Positions 57,784-64,000 of a DNA stretch of 64,000 nucleotides are shown piece after piece. The notes beneath the pieces were generated by a model. It searched no databases. It saw only the letters and a list, made by a program, of their open reading frames with translations, and was not told the origin of the DNA. The DNA comes from Blastomyces gilchristii SLH14081 (taxonomy: Eukaryota; Ascomycota; Eurotiomycetes; Onygenales; Ajellomycetaceae): NCBI RefSeq assembly GCF_000003855.2, contig NW_003101644.1, positions 181,040 to 245,039 on the forward strand. Reading direction: 5' to 3'. A program made the translations under genes and the position numbers. Each line of letters begins with the position of its first letter. Position 1 is the first letter of the stretch.

Positions 57784-58943
57784 ATAGATATCATAGTCTC
57801 TGACTGCATACATCTATAATTGAAGAATAATAATAATAATAATAATGAACCTTACACAGATCTCTGTCAACACTTATAAAATACTCTGAAAAAGAAGTTA
57901 TTAAAACTGCTGATAAAATCACTGATAGTAGAACTATGTATCAATCTATTTCATCAGTCTGACTGATATTAAGAAAGTCTTAGAGAAGTTATTCTGTACT
58001 ATAATAACAGATTCTTATACAAAACTCTCTTAATAATATCATGAATATCTAGATATCTTCTCATAAGATAACATTATGAATTTATCTCTCTTACAAGGTT
58101 CAGAAATAGATCACAGTATCAAGTTAAAGAAGTAGAATAATAAGAACTCTGAATTATAATGAGGCTCTCTTTATAATATATCTTGAGATGAACTTCTTCT
58201 TCTTCAGAAGATACTCAATAATCTGTTGAATAAGAAATTTATATATATGAATAACTCTTCTGCTGCAGCTTCTATTCTCTTTACAAAGAAATCAAGTGAA
58301 GAACTCTGATTCTGTGTGAACTATCAAGATCTGAACAGATTGATAAAGAAAGATCATTATCTCTTATCTCTCATTAATGAAATCTTAGCATGTATTGAAT
58401 GAGTTAAATAATTTACAAAGTTAGATGTTATCACTGCATTTTATAAGATTTGTATTACTGAAGAAGATGAATGACTTACAGTATTTTGAACATATTATAA
58501 CCTCTTTGAATGAGTAGTCACACTCTTTGAACTGATCAATACTCTCAGTATATTTCAGAAGTATATTAACTGAGCTAGACTGACTGTGTGACCGTGTCTG
58601 AGATCAGAACCAAACTTTACAGTTGTCACATTGTCTAAAAGCATTACTTCTAGTCATGATTTGTGTTCATTACATTAATCTCAAATTATGTTATTTCAAA
58701 TATTAAAGATTTCAGATTCACTTTTCAAATAAAAATCTAGTCTTAGATAAAGAATATGTTTAAATTCTTAGTCACATTTTCATTCTGATCTCATTATTGA
58801 AAATGACATCAAATAAAATCATGAAATTATTTCTCACTTACATAATATCATAACATAGTACTCATTTGTTGAAAATTCAATAGAGAGTATTATCAAATAT
58901 CATTTCTTTTCTGAACACAGATTATAATTAATATCATTTTAAT

Positions 58944-59127
58944 TAAAAAAAAAATATAAAATACAAAAAATAACAAAAAAATAAAAAACAAAATAATAAG
59001 AAAAATTCCCAACAAAAAAAAAAAAAGAGAAAGAAAAAAAGAAGAGAAAGAAAAAAAGAGAAAGAAAGAGAAAGAAAAAAAAAAAGAAAAGAAAAATAAA
59101 AAATAAAAAATAAAAATAAAAAAAAAT
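58944..59127. repeat. A/G-rich tract in hAT copy 2
   Basis: Counterpart of 32764-32905, longer, mostly A with GAAA units. Overlapping minus-strand Phe/Leu frames are low-complexity shadows. Confidence 0.8.
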
Positions 59128-59603
59128 CAAGATCACAGAGCTGCAGCACTCTTAAAATACTCACTTCTCAGAGTCTTTATAATATTCATCACTAACTGTG
59201 TATTTCTCACAGTGAGAATAACACAGCTGTGATAAGTTATTGTTTTAATATCATCTAACAAATAATCAGTATATATCTATATAAATGTGAATAATTAGAA
59301 AACATACACTTAAAAAGTGTGATCAGAGTGAACTCTGCTGTCACTTGAATAATATCAAGAACAGAACACTGAAATTGATAATTCTTCTCATCAATTTCAC
59401 AGATAAGATATGTGAAGATGATCTTGAGAAATATAAGATTCTCTGACTTCTGATAGAAATGAATCTCACAGAGAGACTCTATTTTCATCATATCAGAGAC
59501 TGAGTGTTATTAAAAAGTGTTACTTCAATGCATATACACTTACTGCAGCAATTCACTCTCTGCACATGTGACTGAGAGTTGTAACTTTTTCATGCTGCAC
59601 AGC

Positions 59604-60109
59604 TAGACTGACCGTGTGACCGTGTCTGAGACCAGAACCAGATTTTTTGATAGTCTTATTATCAATTCAACTGATCTCATTACACAGTTTTAACATTAGA
59701 TAGTAGTCTCATACTGTCTCAGTGAGACTTACTGTCTACTCTTATCACATTTTCCAAATGAGATCATGATTTTCACTTCTCAATTTAAATTATTTTTATC
59801 ACTTTAAATGACTTTAAATCTCATTTGAGTGTTACTAAAAAGTGTTACTTTTTAAAAAATTAAAAATAGTCTAAAAAAAACCTTAAAATGTCTAAAAATA
59901 GTAACTTTATGCCAAGAATGAGACTAAATGAGATCAAATGAGATCACTTTCTCATTTTTTTCAAGTCATGGTTCCATTTTAAGATCTGATATATAGTCAC
60001 TTTACATGTTTTTTTGATAGCCAGTCCCAGCGGGATTCACGCCAAGAAATGTATGGGATCAGACCAAATGAGATCAAATGTGAAATTCATGGTCTCAGCG
60101 GCCAGTCTA
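59604..60109 (+). mobile_element. hAT-type MITE, copy E, inside hAT copy 2
   Basis: 506 bp with perfect 8-bp duplications TGCACAGC (59596-59603 and 60110-60117). The empty site is readable in hAT copy 1 near 33375 (cacacagctct). This is a second case of the MITE inside a copy of its presumed parent. Confidence 0.92.
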
Positions 60110-61123
60110 TGCACAGCTCTCTCTGAGATACTGCTGCTGGTTTGCAACTCATGCAGTCTCTCAGTTCAGCACACACTGCATATATACAGCTCTGCATGCT
60201 GAGGCCATGTTGGTCATTATGACCTGGCGTGGTACTTGCTTTTCACAGGCCATGTTTTGTTTGATTGAGGGAGGGAAGAATATGACTGCTGTTTTATTTA
60301 AAGAGAGATGAATAATTAAATCTGTAGAAGATAATTTGATTTCTTCTACATTTGAAATTTGATTAGTCTATACTCTTCAATTTGAGAATTTCTGAGAGTG
60401 TTTTAATAGTTTTCATATCAGCTTGAAATTAGTGATTGATTAAAGAAGAGAAAAGAGAGAAGAAAGAAATGAGAACAACTTATCTTTATAATATAAAAAC
60501 AGAGAATTACTGCAATCATTTGTTCTAGTAATAAAGATCTGTTTTCTGCATGTATCTCTGATACAGATTATATGACAACTGCATACAAAGAATATCAATA
60601 GTGTATATATTGAATGAATGTGATTCAAAGGTTGCTTAAGCCAGCGTACGATTACAGGCGTACGCCGGCTTCTTATATATTGTAATATTGTACACTAAAT
60701 TAATTAGCATCTGCTATGGCCCCTTTACACTTGTAAGCTAGTTCAGAAGCGGCCGCGTTATTATTCAACAGTTGTACATTCTTTCAAACCATCATACATT
60801 CTTCTGAACCACATTCTCTCTCATCAGATTTGATCACATTCATGTGATCATGACATCTGTCCTAGCTTCATGCGGATTAGCGTGCCACTAGCATTTGTGA
60901 TCTTGTGACCTATTCTGGATTCAGCTAGCATTCTGTGTATGCTCTTATAAAGAAACTTTCACTATATTACATCACTCATTCACTAACTTTTTCCATTCTT
61001 CAATCATCTTCTCTATCATCATCATCATCAAACGCCATCATCATTTCATTCAAGATTACTGCTTCTTCTTCTGTTCAACACCTTCTATTCATTTTACCTA
61101 TTACATTGTACGCGTTCCTGGCA

Positions 61124-61826
61124 ATGGCCTCTCATTTCCACAATAAGCATCATTGTAGTGCCTATACCAGGCAGTTTATTAGCAGTAAGTGTAACATGTT
61201 GTGAAACATACATGATCAGAACTTGTTATCTTCTAATAATCATCAGAATGTATTATCATGAATAACATCTCTTCTTCACCTTCTTATACACTCTCAACTG
61301 TTTCTTCTTCTCAGTGAGTTTCTGATCATGTTTTCTGACATGATTTTGCATGAATGCAGATGCTGATATGTTTGTTTTTATTTATATAGAATCTTCATGT
61401 GTTGACAGATCTGTGTCTGCTGATGATAGTGAACTCAATATTGAATCATTGATTGAGAACTTGAAGAACATGATAATGAAGAAATTGTCTGTGTCATGTG
61501 TGACTGAGTCTTCTACATCTCTTCTTGCCTCTTCTGCTGCTTCTTTCTCTACTGCTTCTCTCTCTGTCTCTTTCTCTGCTACTTCTCAATCTTCTACACT
61601 TGCTCCTGTGTCTAGTTCTCCCACTCTCACTACCTCTGTTCCCATGACTTTCACTCTCACTACTTCTGGTTTTACTGTCTCTGCTTTCATTACCAGCTCT
61701 CTCTGTTTCAAGAAGATGTTGTATAGACTTAATAAACCATGTTTATCAGCATATACACTCTCATCTTTCTTATCAACTTCTAGAACAATTTATTGTATAA
61801 AGACTGTATACAACATGACTATCTGA
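61124..61826 (+). CDS. Gypsy-1 antisense accessory ORF, exons 1-2 (unknown function)
   Basis: Model: exon 1 61124-61184 (MASHFHNKHHCSAYTRQFIS), intron 61185-61359 (gtaagt donor, gcag acceptor), then an open frame to a stop at 61826. Both splice signals are also present in the mutated copy at 54.6-57.5 kb. The frame continues ADMFVFIYIESSCVDRSVSA, a Leu/Lys-rich helix, a long Ser/Thr-rich stretch, and LYRLNKPCLSAYTL. It runs opposite to pol. An upstream in-frame extension to 60935 exists. No known family is recognised. It may be joined by further splicing to the Cys-rich frame at 62161. Whether it is expressed cannot be told. Confidence 0.45.
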
Positions 61827-62160
61827 AGCTCAGTCATGAATACTGATTATTATGTTTATTTTAAATATTTATGATGAGAGAATTATTCATTTATATCAGA
61901 GAATTATCTTTCTTCTTAACAGTGTTGAGATTGTAAGTCTTTTTCTTTTCATCTTTTCTTTCTGATGCTGATTTTTCTGTTCTTAGAAGAAATCATTATA
62001 AGTTTTACTATGCATGAAGTCATAGTATTCACAGATATTAAGAAACTTTTCATAATTATCAAATTCAATATTGCAGGTACATCTGCTCTGATGAATATCT
62101 TCAGAATAATTGATCTATATTAGTCTATTCTCTGATATTTGTCATCTGACTTTGTAATGC

Positions 62161-62408
62161 AGGTGAAGAATATTCATGTTTTCAGAAACAGAAATATGAA
62201 TGTTATACTCTTTTACACTCATGAGTGTGAGACTTGTATATCTTGTCTGAGATGTTGTTATGAAAATAAGCTGTTCACATGCTGTGTTCTGCTTTCTGTA
62301 TTTCTCTATATCTCTCTCTCTCTTTCTGAGAAGCCTTGTGTGTGTTGTAATTATATATATAACTCTAAGATCAGCAGGTGTTTATTCAGTAACTGTTCTC
62401 ATCTCTGA
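62161..62408 (+). CDS. Gypsy-1 antisense accessory ORF, Cys-rich exon (unknown function)
   Basis: After an acceptor-like aatgcag the frame reads VKNIHVFRNRNMNVILFYTH. A Cys cluster follows with C-x2-C-x2-C spacing (CETCISCLRC), then paired Cys (FTCC) and CVCC. This spacing could bind metal. It ends in FSNCSHL. The mutated copy keeps the same Cys positions at 55928-56200 (CKTCISCLKC). It is likely a later exon of the gene starting at 61124, but the connecting introns are unsure. Confidence 0.4.
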
Positions 62409-62451
62409 TTTTGTGATTTTTATACACTAATAATAATTCTTAGTTGCTCTG

Positions 62452-62823
62452 ATGTCAGAGGTCATTCTGATTGAAGATGATAACATCACTGAGACTACTC
62501 TCTTCTATTCTCAAGCTTCTTCTATTACTTTCTCTTCCTTCTCTGCAGAGAAGGTTGTATGCACACTGAGTTGTAAGTGTTCAACTCTGAGTGACTCTCA
62601 CTGTTATTCATTCAGTTCTGTGCCTTCTTCTTCTTCTGTTTCTTCTGTCTTTATTCTCTCTGTTCTGGCTTCTGATTCTGTAAGTCCTGCACTCTTCTTC
62701 AATTTCTCTATGTGTATGCATATACATTTCTATATTGGCATTTCAGCCAATCTTGTGATAAATAACATTAATGTTGTACATAGAGCAGTAGAGGAATCAG
62801 AGACATGCACAGCATTGTTGTAA
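62452..62823 (+). CDS. Gypsy-1 antisense accessory ORF, 3' Ser-rich part (unknown function)
   Basis: An open frame of 123 codons opening MSEVILIEDDNITETTLFYS. It continues with a short CTLSCKCSTLSD motif, Ser-rich sequence, and SANLVINNINVVHRAVEES near the end. The counterpart in copy 1 is 55535-55813 on the minus strand. It may be a last exon or a separate small ORF. Confidence 0.35.
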   Translation: MSEVILIEDDNITETTLFYSQASSITFSSFSAEKVVCTLSCKCSTLSDSHCYSFSSVPSSSSVSSVFILSVLASDSVSPALFFNFSMCMHIHFYIGISANLVINNINVVHRAVEESETCTALL

Positions 62824-64000
62824 GAGTGACTTACAGCTCTCAAATTCCTTATGAACCTTGAGTTTTGAGATTTCCTTTTTTTAATGTTTTTTGAGTGATG
62901 TGATGTTAGAAATAGATTAAACATGTGATGTATGAAAATGAATAAGATGTATATGATAACATTTGTCTTTTACAGCTGACTCTTACAGTTGATGATTAAT
63001 TCATTATCTCTTTTCTTATGCTTTTTCTTTATCTGCTAGTTACTACTCTTACATGACCTCTATATAGTACAGTGTTCAGTGACTAGATTCAGCAGCTTTC
63101 ATCTTTTATAATTCTGTCTCATATATTATACTGTCTCTCTTCACCTGCTCAGATCACTACAGTGAACAGCTCATCAAAACTAACCTTGCCTGACCTCTGA
63201 GTATTCTCAGAGATTGAGATGACTTGATCTTATGCATTCATGAATATTTCAGATAGTTCATTCTCTGTGATCTCTGCAATTGAACTAATATAAACAGTTG
63301 AATTTAACTCTGAATTTCTTTTTCTTCTACAATCTGATTCATGTATAAGTCTGCTGCTTTGAGACTGCTCTTTACTATGTTACACTCACTATCTGCAGTG
63401 TATTATTATATGACTGACTACAGTCTTATCACTTATTGAAGTGTGATGTTCATCTAATTTCTTCATTTCTTCTCATTCTCTTCTTATAATTGTGAAAAGA
63501 TTGGAATAAGTGAGATTATCTGATTTGTAAGTGTCTATGATTTCTCTTACTTTATAAGACTTTTCAATTATAAGTCTCTTCTTTTTCAACACTGATGATA
63601 GTGCTGTAAATAATTATAATTCACTCAGGTCTTATATCTTTACTTTCACAAGTTATGAATCATTTATTAAGTTGTATAAGACTTGTTTCTCTGATTCTTT
63701 CAATGTATACATTCTCAGAGAATGTGATTTGAGTATTTTATATGACTCAAACCATCTAGATTGAAAGTTCTCAGAACTCTTATTGTATATAAGAACTCAT
63801 ATTCTTATCTTGAGACTTGATTTCTTAACTAGTGAGTCTCATATTCTTTTTGATTGAATTGCTCAGTTCAGAAGTAACTCATTAGCTTTTATACATGCAT
63901 GGCTGATCTCTTTTAATCTTGATTCTGTGTCTGTAACTGTTGTTCTCTCTCCCATCTTTTTCAAAGCATTCTCCGGGATGCACGGATGCAATTCATACAA

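Larger units (their letters stand above)
48038..57847 (+). mobile_element. 5'-truncated LINE (Tad1-like), split by Gypsy-1
   Basis: About 1.55 kb of LINE sequence in two parts (48038-49428 and 57693-57847). It has a near-identical target duplication aaccttacacagat(t/c)tc at 48021-48037 and 57848-57864, and an AAT-repeat tail. The frame carries an RNase H domain (tyrosine/aspartate-rich start near 48280, then FSDSQAALKRLRN, then VSAHMNIHNNELTDLAAKK with mutated Trp). A C-terminal Cys/His motif lies near 48950-49020. A 9-bp stem-loop lies at 57763-57783. 5' truncation and the tail are typical of target-primed reverse transcription. Confidence 0.8.
45817..58575 (+). mobile_element. Gypsy-2 LTR retrotransposon, copy III (plus strand), interrupted and truncated
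   Basis: The 5' LTR is 45817-46083, 267 bp, the reverse complement of the copy II LTR. Gag-like remnants lie at 46500-47540, including an open piece at 47038-47286 and a degenerate CCHC knuckle near 47390. The protease-like piece is at 47631-47858. A LINE (48038-57847, with 17-bp duplication) interrupts it. Gypsy-2 sequence resumes at 57848 with RT-like remnants and stops at 58575 where hAT copy 2 enters. The 3' part is not seen in the window. Confidence 0.8.
58576..60618 (+). mobile_element. hAT DNA transposon, copy 2 (left part only)
   Basis: It starts TAGACTGACTG inside Gypsy-2 copy III and matches hAT copy 1 from its left end through the A/G tract and on to about copy-1 position 33885. 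MITE-E is inserted at 59604. At 60619 it is cut by the second Gypsy-1. The rest, including transposase, is outside the window if present. Confidence 0.83.
60619..64000 (-). mobile_element. Gypsy-1 LTR retrotransposon, copy 2, 3' part (minus strand), runs off the window
   Basis: The 3' LTR is 60619-60813 (195 bp because of an internal duplication near 60780-60810), reading TGTGATTCAAAGG...CTGAACCACA on the plus strand. Internal sequence matches copy 1 in reverse, down to the end of integrase (CAATTCATACAA region at 63970-64000). It is clearly less mutated than copy 1: several accessory frames are open and CpG and GG persist locally. Confidence 0.88.

Noticed and set aside
58939..59164. Phe/Leu-rich membrane-like ORFs
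   Set aside because: Complement of an A/G-rich tract in the hAT left arm; no coding evidence.

Overview
The window is nuclear DNA of a filamentous ascomycete. Genes have short GT-AG introns, and the products include fungal-type proteins: Shg1 of COMPASS, the Dsc/Tul1 ubiquitin ligase, Zrg17 and a fungal complex I subunit. It splits sharply near 24.5 kb. The left 24 kb is gene-rich with balanced base composition. The right 39.5 kb is very AT-rich, has almost no CpG or GpG, and consists of transposon copies broken by transition mutations of the RIP type. This two-compartment pattern, with gypsy elements filling AT-rich tracts, fits Onygenales and especially Ajellomycetaceae such as Blastomyces or Emmonsia. 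That placement is inference, not proven by the sequence.

Gene-rich part, left to right: a manganese-type superoxide dismutase (+), a 210-bp TA-flanked MITE, an intron-containing tRNA-Asp(GTC), a NOPCHAP1/DUF4598-like nucleolar chaperone (-), an eIF4E-family cap-binding protein (+), the COMPASS subunit Shg1 (-), a small complex I subunit (+), the zinc-transporter partner Zrg17 (-), the Golgi RING E3 ligase DscA/Tul1 (+), glycine cleavage H protein (-), mitoribosomal protein bS6m (+), the inner-membrane fusion GTPase Mgm1 (-), and a DUF7924-like protein (+) as the last gene before the AT-rich block. Neighbours are mostly divergent or convergent, so several 400-530 bp gaps are probably shared promoters. 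Four or five of the genes act in mitochondria (complex I, H protein, bS6m, Mgm1; the SOD lacks an obvious presequence). There is no gene cluster for a single pathway.

Transposon part. Target-site duplications (TSDs) allow an exact nesting order. MITE-D (TSD ATAATTAC) was hit by Gypsy-2 copy II (25910-45219, TSD TCATT). Its 3' LTR was hit by Gypsy-2 copy I (26148-39229, TSD AGTCT). The leader of copy I was hit by a hAT transposon (32397-38722, TSD G(C/T)CAGAAC). The hAT transposase was hit by MITE-B (36322-36826, TSD GTAGTCAT), whose ends match the hAT itself. Gypsy-2 copy III starts at 45817. It is broken by a 5'-truncated LINE (48038-57847), which is itself split by a complete Gypsy-1 element (49429-57688, 166-bp LTRs, TSD CTGG). 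A second hAT and a second Gypsy-1 (minus strand, running off the window) follow.

Most interesting: (1) Gypsy-1 carries an antisense, apparently spliced accessory gene between integrase and 3' LTR, kept in both copies; (2) the hAT and its MITE family share ends and 8-bp TSDs, with one MITE inside its presumed parent; (3) LTR ends and MITE ends stay GC-rich while the element bodies are destroyed; (4) a SINE-like insertion combines a possible tRNA-like head with the LINE 3' tail.
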